DNA from: UBA9926 sp023261215
Lineage (GTDB): Bacteria; Pseudomonadota; Gammaproteobacteria; Pseudomonadales; Azotimanducaceae
DNA length: 22,955 nt
Direction: 5' to 3'
Assembly: GCA_038136035.1 (NCBI GenBank)
Contig: JAYPYV010000042.1
Coordinates: 1-22,955, forward strand
Made by a program: the position numbers and the translations under genes. The stretch's first letter is position 1; each line of letters starts with the position of its first letter. Under the pieces are notes generated by a model. The model saw nothing but the letters and a program-made list of their open reading frames with translations, was not told where the DNA came from and did not search any database. Shown here piece after piece: positions 1 to 7,439 of the stretch.

Positions 1-1304
1 TTCCAATCTCGTTGAACGAGCCGGGCCACTTGATCCCTGGCAATGGCGAGGGTCTCCTCATTTTCCCAAGCGATGTTCCAGTAAATAGGGACCTCCTCCC
101 AGAGCAGCAACCCCACTTCATCAGCCACTTTGGCTGCATGTCGTGAGTAAGGGTAGTGAGCTAGCCGAACGAAGTTAGCGCCCAACGCTTTGGCTTCGGC
201 GAAGATGGCGCGCATATCTTGCTCGGAGTAGGCCACGCCATCACGCCCGATCGGTTCCTCGTGGGTCGAGATACCGGTAAAGCGAATGGGTTGGCCGTTC
301 AGGAGCACTTGATGGCCTTGGGTCTCAATGGTTTTGAATCCGACGCTATCTTGAATTCGATCCTGTCCCGCAGTGACGGAGACTTCATAAAGCTTTGGAT
401 TATCAGGGTGCCAGAGCGTCGGCTTGGCGTTTGCTTGCCAGGTGGCAAGGCCGTCCTCATTGACCTGCGCTGAGGTTTTAACGCTAAGCTCAGGGATTGA
501 AATGTTGACCCTGTCGCCAGCGTTAAATCCACGGGTTTGAACTGATCCTTCAAGCCCTTTACCGTCTTCATCCAGTTCAAACTTAGCGTTAACAATATAG
601 GCGCTGGGGGTCTCCACGAGCATGACATCGCGCGCGAGGCCACCATAAGGCCACCAATCGGTTCTCTCTGTAGGGACCGTGTCGGTGCCAAGTCGGTTGT
701 TGACCCAGACCACGAGGTCGTTGGCGCCTTCAATCAGTTGATCGGTGACATCAATAGAAAATGGTACATAACCGCCTCGGTGACGAACAATGGGATTGCC
801 ATTTAAGAAAATAGTGGCATCGAAATTGGCGCCCCCCAGCCAGAGGTGATACCGCGTATCGGCTTTCCGCACGACGTCGACCACCCGCTGGTACCACACG
901 CGATCTCGGTAGAAGAACACGTCCTCAAATTGGGTGTTGAAATCGCCGGGGACGCGTATTTGCCTTGCGGTGGGGTAGCTGTATTCGAGTAATTGCCATT
1001 CATCGACTGGCGTTCGAGTGCTGGCCCAGCCGCCAAAGAACCCCCCGGGCGCGCCCACACCCATGGGGTCAACTAGGAAATTCCAAGTCCCATTGAGATT
1101 CTGTTTCGACCGTGCGTCGACAAAGCCGAGGACCAAAGGGTCCGCATCGGCGACAACCAATTCGGGCGTGTCAAATGGCGTCGAATCTTCTTCACTCTCG
1201 GCTGTTTTTTCGGCCGCTTTCACACTGAAGCAGAGTGCGAATAGCCCTGCCAGCAGCAGTCGCGTGATGATATATCTCTCTGTATCAGGAGCAAGGCAGC
1301 GCAT
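1..1304 (-). CDS. Secreted glycoside hydrolase family 2 protein (beta-glucuronidase/beta-galactosidase type), 3' end off window
   Basis: The reading frame from the ATG at 1304 stays open to the left edge (434 codons visible), so the protein is partial at its C-terminus. The start is supported by AAAGGGA six bases upstream. Residues 1-31 form a signal peptide (LLLAGLFALCF, then VKA-A), so the enzyme is exported. Next comes the GH2 jelly-roll sugar-binding domain, with the typical stretch LWLGGANFDATIFLNG, then the immunoglobulin-like domain (LWHPDNPKLYEV) and the start of the TIM barrel: GFKTIETQGHQVLLNG, ISTHEEPIGRDG (about 344-355), ANFVRLAHYPYS and LLLWEEVPIYW (about 399-409). The catalytic acid/base and nucleophile glutamates lie beyond the window edge, so activity cannot be judged. 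GH2 includes beta-galactosidases, beta-glucuronidases and beta-mannosidases. The divergent fructuronate reductase-type gene favours a uronidase, by inference only. Confidence 0.9.
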   Translation of the reverse strand, partial: MRCLAPDTERYIITRLLLAGLFALCFSVKAAEKTAESEEDSTPFDTPELVVADADPLVLGFVDARSKQNLNGTWNFLVDPMGVGAPGGFFGGWASTRTPVDEWQLLEYSYPTARQIRVPGDFNTQFEDVFFYRDRVWYQRVVDVVRKADTRYHLWLGGANFDATIFLNGNPIVRHRGGYVPFSIDVTDQLIEGANDLVVWVNNRLGTDTVPTERTDWWPYGGLARDVMLVETPSAYIVNAKFELDEDGKGLEGSVQTRGFNAGDRVNISIPELSVKTSAQVNEDGLATWQANAKPTLWHPDNPKLYEVSVTAGQDRIQDSVGFKTIETQGHQVLLNGQPIRFTGISTHEEPIGRDGVAYSEQDMRAIFAEAKALGANFVRLAHYPYSRHAAKVADEVGLLLWEEVPIYWNIAWENEETLAIARDQVARLVQRDW

Positions 1305-1310
1305 AGTCAG

Positions 1311-1317
1311 TCCCTTT
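1311..1317 (-). promoter_or_regulatory. Ribosome binding site fixing the GH2 start
   Basis: AAAGGGA on the minus strand lies six bases before the ATG at 1304. It supports this start over any internal methionine and keeps the signal peptide in the protein. Confidence 0.6.
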
Positions 1318-1475
1318 GAGTCTCGAAGTCCGGACTCGCAGTGTACATCAGACCTCTCGGCTGCGGGCCCAGTTCGTTGCTTGCATGGATGTTAAGAGGG
1401 GTCTGTGCAAATTCGGCCTCATTTGGCCGCTGACATCAAAGTACAGGGATGGTCCTCAGCCGGCGGTCGTTGTCT

Positions 1476-1519
1476 CATTTAAGTCGACGCCTCTCATAAG
1501 TCGATGCGTGTCTTAAATG
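1476..1519. promoter_or_regulatory. Candidate operator between divergent GH2 and dehydrogenase genes
   Basis: A perfect 8-bp inverted repeat, CATTTAAG (1476-1483) and CTTAAATG (1512-1519), brackets a 10-bp direct repeat, AAGTCGACGC (1481-1490) and AAGTCGATGC (1498-1507), whose copies are 17 bp apart. The block lies in the 274-bp region between two divergent sugar genes, where a shared regulator would bind. No matching regulator gene is in the window. The function is inferred from position and symmetry alone. Confidence 0.35.
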
Positions 1520-1578
1520 GGCGGTAGCCAGAAATCTGCGCCCCGAACTGCGTTATTCTGAGGCATCTAATTGTTTAA

Positions 1579-3057
1579 TTGACTGACACGAGCCCCATGT
1601 TGAATCGTTTGAGCGGTGCGGTCCTGCACAATGACACTCTGCGAAAGTTTCAGACCAGCGATTACTCGCGGGATCTACCTTGTAGGGTCGTTCATATCGG
1701 TGTCGGTGCTTTTCATCGCGCGCATCAAGCGCTGTATTTCGATCAAATGAATGAGATCCTCGCTTCAACGGGCGAAGATCCGTGGATGATTCAAGGCGTT
1801 TCACTTCGAACTGACACGGCGCTGCATCAATTGAATCCACAAGATGGCTTGTTTTTACATGTTGCCCGAGGCCATCAAGGGTCGAGCGAGCGGATCGTCC
1901 GGTCGATCAAGAGCGTGATTCATGCTGGTCGAGATCCCGAGGCGCTGATTGAATTGATTGCAGCAGCCGATACTCAATTGGTGACTCTGACGATTACCGA
2001 GAAGGGTTATGGCCTTGAGGTCGGTTCTAATGAACTCAATACCCTCGATGCAGCCGTGTCGGCAGATTTAGATTCATTGCTTGAGCCTCAAACAGCCATT
2101 GGATTCTTGGCCGCGGGGCTTCGACGTCGCCGTGCTATGGAACATGGTCCACTGACCATTCTTTCCTGTGACAACCTTTCAAATAATGGGCGTCAGTGTC
2201 GGCACGCCGTTCTGAGTCTGGCGCGACATCATGACCCTGCGTTGGCCGCATGGATCGAAGAAGCGGTGTCCTTTCCTTGTTCCATGGTGGATCGTATTGC
2301 ACCCGCGGTGACGACGGAGGATCTCACTTGGGTTGAATCACATCTCAGCGTTCAAGATCAGGCGGTAGCGATCACTGAGCGATTTTCCCAATGGGTGATC
2401 GAGGACAACTTCAAAGGCGAGAAACCGCCGCTTGACCGTGTTGGGGTTGAGTACAGCAAGGACGTGACCGAGTGGGAGCACCGAAAGTTGCGCCTGTTGA
2501 ATGCAGCGCACTCAGCCATGGCTTATATGGGTGGGCTGCTCGAATTTGAATATGTGCACGAAGCGGTTGATGACGCTGTTATCGCATCGCTGGTGCGGGA
2601 CATTTGGCAAGAAGCTCGGACGACTCTTGATGATGCAGATTCATCCGTATTGGATGGTTATTGCCAATCACTGATCACTCGGTTTAAGAACCCCCATTTG
2701 AACCATCGATTATTTCAGATCGCCATGGACGGCAGTCAGAAGTTGCCCCAGCGCGTGCTCGCGCCCCTTCGCGAACGCCTGGTGCGGGGGCAAGCGAGCC
2801 CGGCGTTGACGCAGGTGGTTGCAGCCTGGCTTGTTTGGCAGTGGGGCCGTACGTTGTCTGGCAAGACCTTCGAAGTCCAAGACCCGTGGGCTCATCAATT
2901 GGGCCAACTCATCGAAGAGAGTCAAACGGCAGACCGGGCCTTTGATGCACTGGTCACAGCTTTTGAGCCGATCGCCGATCTGCTCACAGCTCATCCGTCA
3001 TGGCGTGAAGAACTCTATCATCAGTTCAAGCGGTTACTCGATCGGGCAGAGCCCTAG
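1579..3057 (+). CDS. uxuB: Mannitol dehydrogenase family protein, likely D-mannonate oxidoreductase (fructuronate reductase)
   Basis: This is a cytoplasmic NAD(P)-dependent polyol/uronate dehydrogenase, 492 residues, the normal length for the long-chain mannitol dehydrogenase family. The Rossmann domain opens with IGVGAFHRAH (about 40-49), followed by TLTITEKGY (about 136-144) and the conserved CDNLSNNG (197-204). The C-terminal domain carries the family catalytic signature K303-N308-H311 in KLRLLNAAH. In uronate catabolism the enzyme interconverts D-fructuronate and D-mannonate. Mannitol or arabinitol dehydrogenases share the same motifs, so the substrate is inferred from the divergent GH2 gene. 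The start is uncertain: TTG at 1579, or ATG at 1597 (residue 7); neither has a clear Shine-Dalgarno. The symbol is given as the closest family match. A separate uxaC or uxuA is not in the window. Confidence 0.8.
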   Translation: MTDTSPMLNRLSGAVLHNDTLRKFQTSDYSRDLPCRVVHIGVGAFHRAHQALYFDQMNEILASTGEDPWMIQGVSLRTDTALHQLNPQDGLFLHVARGHQGSSERIVRSIKSVIHAGRDPEALIELIAAADTQLVTLTITEKGYGLEVGSNELNTLDAAVSADLDSLLEPQTAIGFLAAGLRRRRAMEHGPLTILSCDNLSNNGRQCRHAVLSLARHHDPALAAWIEEAVSFPCSMVDRIAPAVTTEDLTWVESHLSVQDQAVAITERFSQWVIEDNFKGEKPPLDRVGVEYSKDVTEWEHRKLRLLNAAHSAMAYMGGLLEFEYVHEAVDDAVIASLVRDIWQEARTTLDDADSSVLDGYCQSLITRFKNPHLNHRLFQIAMDGSQKLPQRVLAPLRERLVRGQASPALTQVVAAWLVWQWGRTLSGKTFEVQDPWAHQLGQLIEESQTADRAFDALVTAFEPIADLLTAHPSWREELYHQFKRLLDRAEP

Positions 3058-3273
3058 CTTGATCTATGGAGCCGTCGCAGGCTGGTTTGATCGCGCGGTT
3101 CAATTCACTCTTGTTAGGTGCTCCTGTGAGGCGCTCTCGCACTTCGCTCCTTTAGCAGCTGCGCGCGCGAAATGTCCCACAGATCTTTTTCCGCTGGGCA
3201 GGATGGCGAGACGAAGTCTAAAACGATTAAGCAATCTGCTTTCAAAATTCCCAGCCTCAATTAGACTGCGCGC

Positions 3274-4590
3274 ATGGATACGAACGCTTGGATTGATCTG
3301 CTCTCAGCTGCTGCCCAACTGGACTATATTGGCGAGCCAGTGAGTCAGCTCGAGCACGCGTTGCAGACGGCGGAACTGGCCAGAAAAGCGCATGCCCCAG
3401 ACACCGAGGTTCTCGCGGCATTACTACATGATATTGGTCACTGGTGTGACCCCAAGGCAAAGGCGATGGCTTCTTTGGGTGCTGCTGATCATGAGCAATT
3501 GGGTGCGCAGTTCATTCGAGCACGAGGGCTAACCCCGGAAGTTGCAGAACTCGTGGAGCTTCACGTCAGAGCCAAGCGCTATTTGGTGGCAAGAGACGAG
3601 GCCTACCGGGCGCGACTATCTGCCGCCAGCGTTGCCACGCTGGCCTATCAAGGCGGCCCGATGAATGGCACAGAGATCGATGATTTCGAACGCCATCCGC
3701 TTATGGTCCCAGCGTTGAGGCTTCGAGCTTGGGATGAGGCCGCAAAGTCAGCGGTTCCTGCGCAAACGACGCTGGCCGATTATCGAGCACTCTTTAAACG
3801 ATGCGCGGAAAGGCCCTTACTTGAGGAAGAGCTGCAGCGTTGGAGTGATACGGGCGTTCTCGTCCTGAGGGGTTGGTACGATCCAAACGAGATGCTCGCA
3901 TTAAGCGACATCACGCGCGATCTCGAAACTTGGCCAGAGACCCCAGGGCGATGGATGAAATATTTTGAATCGACGCCTTCAAACCCACGAATGCTTTGCA
4001 GGTTAGAAAACTTCATCCAATACGCGCCAGTTTTCGACGCGGTGTGTAACGGCAAAGGTATTAAGCAGGTGCTGCGCGCCTTGTTTGGCGAGCCCGTGGT
4101 GCTGTTCAAGGAGAAGATTAATTTCAAACTCGCAGGCGCGGGCGGATTCGCACCCCACCAGGATGCGCCGGCGTTTTCGAGCTTTGGGCAAAACCTTCAT
4201 GTCACGGTGATGTTGAGCATCGATCCAACGAATGCGGCCAACGGATGTTTGGAGGTTGGCCCGCACCCGGGTCGAGGTCGAAGCTTAGAGGCAAAGCCGG
4301 ACCTCACATTAACCGACCAGGTGGCAAGCCAAATCGCCTGGGAGCCAATTGAAACTGAGCCGGGTGATCTCGTTATTTTTGATTCCTTTCTGCCGCACCG
4401 TTCGGGCCCTAATCAAACATCAAGTTCTCGTCGAGCCTTGTATGCAACGTATAACCTCGAGAGTGAGGGCGATTGGCGTACTCGCTATTACGAGGAGAAG
4501 AGATCGACGTTTCCGCCAGAGGTCGAGCGAATTCAAGGCAAAACGTATGGTTCAAGCGTCTTCAATGTGGGCAATCCCATCCGAGAGTAA
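3274..4590 (+). CDS. Fused PhnZ-like HD-domain oxygenase and PhyH-type Fe(II)/2-oxoglutarate dioxygenase
   Basis: Two complete enzymes lie on one 438-residue chain. Residues 1-178 resemble PhnZ, the mixed-valent diiron oxygenase that cleaves the C-P bond of 1-hydroxy-phosphonates. The spacing of the PhnZ iron ligands is kept: H28, H52-D53, H73, H97 and D154, as are the active-site lid residues Y18 and E21 (DYIGE). AKRYL, YQGGPM and RAWDE also match. Residues 181-438 form a phytanoyl-CoA-dioxygenase-like domain with the facial triad H295-x-D297 and H375, and R386/R387 as 2-oxoglutarate ligand. PhnY, which hydroxylates 2-aminoethylphosphonate ahead of PhnZ, belongs to this broad group. The expected result is phosphonate to hydroxyphosphonate to Pi on one protein; the substrate (2-aminoethyl-, methyl- or trimethylaminoethylphosphonate) is not decided by sequence. 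No Shine-Dalgarno is seen before the ATG, and no Pho box or phosphonate transporter is nearby. Confidence 0.88.
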   Translation: MDTNAWIDLLSAAAQLDYIGEPVSQLEHALQTAELARKAHAPDTEVLAALLHDIGHWCDPKAKAMASLGAADHEQLGAQFIRARGLTPEVAELVELHVRAKRYLVARDEAYRARLSAASVATLAYQGGPMNGTEIDDFERHPLMVPALRLRAWDEAAKSAVPAQTTLADYRALFKRCAERPLLEEELQRWSDTGVLVLRGWYDPNEMLALSDITRDLETWPETPGRWMKYFESTPSNPRMLCRLENFIQYAPVFDAVCNGKGIKQVLRALFGEPVVLFKEKINFKLAGAGGFAPHQDAPAFSSFGQNLHVTVMLSIDPTNAANGCLEVGPHPGRGRSLEAKPDLTLTDQVASQIAWEPIETEPGDLVIFDSFLPHRSGPNQTSSSRRALYATYNLESEGDWRTRYYEEKRSTFPPEVERIQGKTYGSSVFNVGNPIRE

Positions 4591-4736
4591 GAAGCCTGGG
4601 TGATTCGTGATCCCGCATCCCCCTTTCATTGGGTTCAATCATACAAGCCTTGAGACAGGGCAAGGCGCACTCGCGCCGAATGATGTCATCGCACTTAGGC
4701 GAGCCGCGGCGGAAGCTTGAAAGCATCTAAGTTGAT

Positions 4737-5549
4737 CTAAGCGGCAGCCACGGGGACTTCGCCCCGAACCGTGGCTCGATACCCCAATCGCTTGTGCGGG
4801 AAGTAATCAAATACGGCATGGTGTTGAACGATGCGATTGTCCCAAAATACGACGGTGTCGGGTTGCCACTTTACTCTGAGCTGCGCGATGACATTTTCGC
4901 GAATGGTTTTGAGTAAGAAGTTGAGGAGCATGTCTTGCTCTGCCTGCGGCAGACCGTCAATACCTCGGGTGAACCCCTCATTCACGTAGAGGGCTTGATC
5001 GCCAGTCTCTGGGATTTGTCGGACGATGGGGTGGTGGGCTGATGCCAATTCATGCAACGCCTTTTGACCGCTCAGATAAAGGTAGTGGCCGATCGGGTCG
5101 TGGCGTGCCGTGAGCCCCTTGAGCAAGCTTTGTAGACTGGGCGAGAAGGACGCAAAGATTTGGCGCATGTCCATAAACAGTGTATCTCCGCCAACCGGGG
5201 GCACGACTTCCATTCGGAGCATAGAGATTGAAGGCGGTCTCGCATCGCTTGAGACGTCCGAGTGCCAAGTCGTCCCCGGTGCGCCCTTTGAGCGCTCATC
5301 CGCTTTAATCCTGATCAGCCCTTCGGGCGTTGTTTGATTCGGTTTGGCGCTGGGGAAAAGCTCTCCCAATCGTGCCGCAAATTGCGCTTGAGCATCGGCC
5401 GTCATGACTTGATCTCGGGCAACCAAGACCCCCGCACGCGCGATGTTGAGCTTTAGCGCCTCGACATCGGCGTCAGATAGATCGACCAACATCAGCTTGC
5501 GATCGAGTTCGACGCCAAAGTTGGGTGAGAGTGGTTGTGTTGTGATCAT
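4737..5549 (-). CDS. TauD/TfdA family Fe(II)/2-oxoglutarate-dependent dioxygenase
   Basis: A 270-residue cytoplasmic dioxygenase of the taurine/2,4-D dioxygenase family. The iron triad is H96-x-D98 (TTWHSD) and the distal H243 in DNRIVQHHA. The arginines in KRLGYRAT (R254 and R258) sit where TauD binds 2-oxoglutarate and the substrate sulfonate. GGDTLFMDM and ALYVN are also typical. The family oxidises taurine, alkyl sulfates, chlorophenoxyacetates, carnitine-like compounds and others, so the substrate is not predictable here. The gene is convergent with the PhnZ-PhyH fusion, with 146 bp between stop codons. It may act on a related phosphonate, sulfonate or quaternary amine, but nothing in the sequence proves a link. 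No sulfonate transporter is adjacent. The start at 5549 lacks a strong ribosome binding site. Confidence 0.85.
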   Translation of the reverse strand: MITTQPLSPNFGVELDRKLMLVDLSDADVEALKLNIARAGVLVARDQVMTADAQAQFAARLGELFPSAKPNQTTPEGLIRIKADERSKGAPGTTWHSDVSSDARPPSISMLRMEVVPPVGGDTLFMDMRQIFASFSPSLQSLLKGLTARHDPIGHYLYLSGQKALHELASAHHPIVRQIPETGDQALYVNEGFTRGIDGLPQAEQDMLLNFLLKTIRENVIAQLRVKWQPDTVVFWDNRIVQHHAVFDYFPHKRLGYRATVRGEVPVAAA

Positions 5550-5817
5550 GAACCGCGGACTTGGATATAAGCTAGAAACAGCTTAAATCACCAGAACTCA
5601 GCGGAATAGACCACATAACAGCAAGGTGTCGGCTGATAAAGGACCGATCTCGAACCGAGATTCGCTCAGCAGCATGACCAATGTGTGTTAGGTTACGTCC
5701 TTAATAAACGGCCTATGCGATGATGCGCTTGGCCTGACTGGCCAGGGCTTGATTCTTTGTGCTCCACCATCTGAAAAGGTGTTGCATCGTTCGGGTCGAA
5801 ATAAACGCAGCTGATCT

Positions 5818-5824
5818 GGGGAGA
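5818..5824 (+). promoter_or_regulatory. Strong ribosome binding site of the sulfatase
   Basis: GGGGAGA lies five bases before the ATG at 5830. This fixes the start and includes the signal peptide. It excludes an out-of-frame ATG at 5759. Confidence 0.6.
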
Positions 5825-5829
5825 TTCAA

Positions 5830-7437
5830 ATGCGATCGTCTTTTGTGGCAAGCGCCGTGCGGGGCGCTACTCTCACTGTATTGTCTTTACTCTATTCTTT
5901 GGCGGCGGGTCTCGCGATCGCACAAGACAAGCCGCCGAATGTCATTTTCATTCTGACGGATGATCAACGGTTTGATGAGATGGGATTTATGAATCCTATT
6001 TTGGATACGCCGAATATGGATGCCCTTGCGAAGCAAGGCACTCACTTTAAAAACGCGTTTGTCACGACATCGCTCTGCTCGCCCAGTCGAGCGAGTATCT
6101 TGACCGGCCAGATGATGCACAACCATGGCGTGGTGGATAACAACAGTCCGCTACCCGAAGGTTTAGAACTGTTTCCAAAGCGTTTGAGGGAATCGGGGTA
6201 TCAAACCGCCTTTATTGGAAAGTGGCACATGGGCGGGCATATTTCTGACCCACGCCCTGAGTTTGACTACTGGGTCAGCTTCCCTGGGCAGGGCAATTAC
6301 TATCCTATGGATGCCTTTGGTCAGCCTGCGATTTTGAATGTAAACGGTGAGGACGTGCCTCAAAAGGGTTACATCACCGACGAATTGACCGATTACGCCA
6401 TGGAGTTCCTCAATGGCCGCGATGCAGACAAGCCTTTCTTTTTGTATTTGTCGCACAAAGCGGTCCATGCCACGTTCGAACCGGCTGAGCGTCACGTTGA
6501 TCAATACGCGAACGCGGAGATCAAGCTCGGCACACCGCCCGCGCCCGGCGACGATGCGCCTATGTGGGTGATTAATCAGCGCAACAGTTGGCACGGCACC
6601 GATTTCCCTTACCACAGTCATCTACCTCTCAAGGATTTCAAGAGGGAATATCATCGAACGCTCTCCGCGGTTGATGACAGCATTGGTCGTCTTCGCGCTT
6701 GGCTCGATGCAGAAGGCCTGGGTGACAACACGGTGGTGATGTTGATGGGTGACAATGGCTTTCTCTTCGGTGAGCACGGTCTCATTGATAAGCGAAACGC
6801 TTACGAGGAATCGATGCGGGTGCCGCTGCTTGCGGTGGGGCCTTCCTTCCCTGCAGGCGCAACGGTTGAGCAGATGGTCGCGAACATCGACATTGCCCCT
6901 ACGGTTCTAGAACTCGCCAATGCTGAGATGCCAGATCATTATGACGGCATGAGCTTTGCGCGCCTTGCGCAGGATGGAGCCTCTGGATCAGATTGGCGTC
7001 AAGAACTGACCTACGAGTACTACTGGGAGTTCAATTACCCCCAAACGCCAACGGTGTTCGCGTTGAGATCCGATCAATACAAATATGTTCAATATCACGG
7101 TGTCTGGGATACAGAAGAACTGTTTGATCTAGATGCAGATCCGGGTGAGCGCAACAACCTGATCGAGGACCCTGCACTTCTCGAAGTGAAAGTCGCGATG
7201 CGGCAAAAGTTGTATGACTCTCTTAAAAACAATCAGGGGCAGCACACGGTGCCGTACACGCGCAAGTTCAATCAAGGCGCTGTTTTCAGGCATGAAGACC
7301 GAAGCAAAGCTGCTGAATTTCCAGAGAAATGGCTCCGTGGCGCGAAGGCAGCCGATCGTTGGGAACATATCTTGCCGGACAGCCCTGAAAAAGCGGAACG
7401 ATTGAAGGTGATCGACGAAGTGTTGAAGGATCGCTAA
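5830..7437 (+). CDS. Secreted formylglycine-dependent sulfatase (arylsulfatase family S1)
   Basis: A 535-residue type I sulfatase that hydrolyses sulfate esters, probably on a glycan. Residues 1-31 are a signal peptide (LTVLSLLYSLAAGLAIA, cleavage before Q32), placing it in the periplasm or outside. The maturation motif C83-S-P-S-R87 has the cysteine that is converted to formylglycine. The calcium set is D44-D45 (TDDQ) and D308-N309 (MGDNG). K131 and H133 (GKWHMGG), H209/H213 and K321 complete a classical active site. The form DDQRFDEMG resembles glycan-sulfatase subfamilies, but I cannot assign the subfamily. Its stop is 2 bp before the GPH symporter start, so the two are very likely co-transcribed. 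An anaerobic or FGE-type maturase is not in the window. Confidence 0.93.
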   Translation: MRSSFVASAVRGATLTVLSLLYSLAAGLAIAQDKPPNVIFILTDDQRFDEMGFMNPILDTPNMDALAKQGTHFKNAFVTTSLCSPSRASILTGQMMHNHGVVDNNSPLPEGLELFPKRLRESGYQTAFIGKWHMGGHISDPRPEFDYWVSFPGQGNYYPMDAFGQPAILNVNGEDVPQKGYITDELTDYAMEFLNGRDADKPFFLYLSHKAVHATFEPAERHVDQYANAEIKLGTPPAPGDDAPMWVINQRNSWHGTDFPYHSHLPLKDFKREYHRTLSAVDDSIGRLRAWLDAEGLGDNTVVMLMGDNGFLFGEHGLIDKRNAYEESMRVPLLAVGPSFPAGATVEQMVANIDIAPTVLELANAEMPDHYDGMSFARLAQDGASGSDWRQELTYEYYWEFNYPQTPTVFALRSDQYKYVQYHGVWDTEELFDLDADPGERNNLIEDPALLEVKVAMRQKLYDSLKNNQGQHTVPYTRKFNQGAVFRHEDRSKAAEFPEKWLRGAKAADRWEHILPDSPEKAERLKVIDEVLKDR

Positions 7438-7439
7438 CC

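Noticed and set aside
299..733. Open frame of 144 codons on the minus strand
   Set aside because: It is in another frame of the GH2 gene, whose own frame is continuous from 1304 to the left edge with clear family motifs.
1305..1578. tRNA, small RNA or riboswitch in the divergent spacer
   Set aside because: No cloverleaf or known aptamer pattern is seen; only the repeat block is supported.
2819..3343. 174-codon plus-strand frame bridging the dehydrogenase and the fusion gene
   Set aside because: It overlaps both real genes out of frame, has no recognisable domain, and its composition is that of a shadow frame.
3274..4590. Fusion gene as a sequencing-error join of two genes
   Set aside because: Both domains are complete, in one frame with no stop between them, and the PhnZ-like C-terminus runs directly into the second domain. 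A frameshift would be expected to damage one of them.
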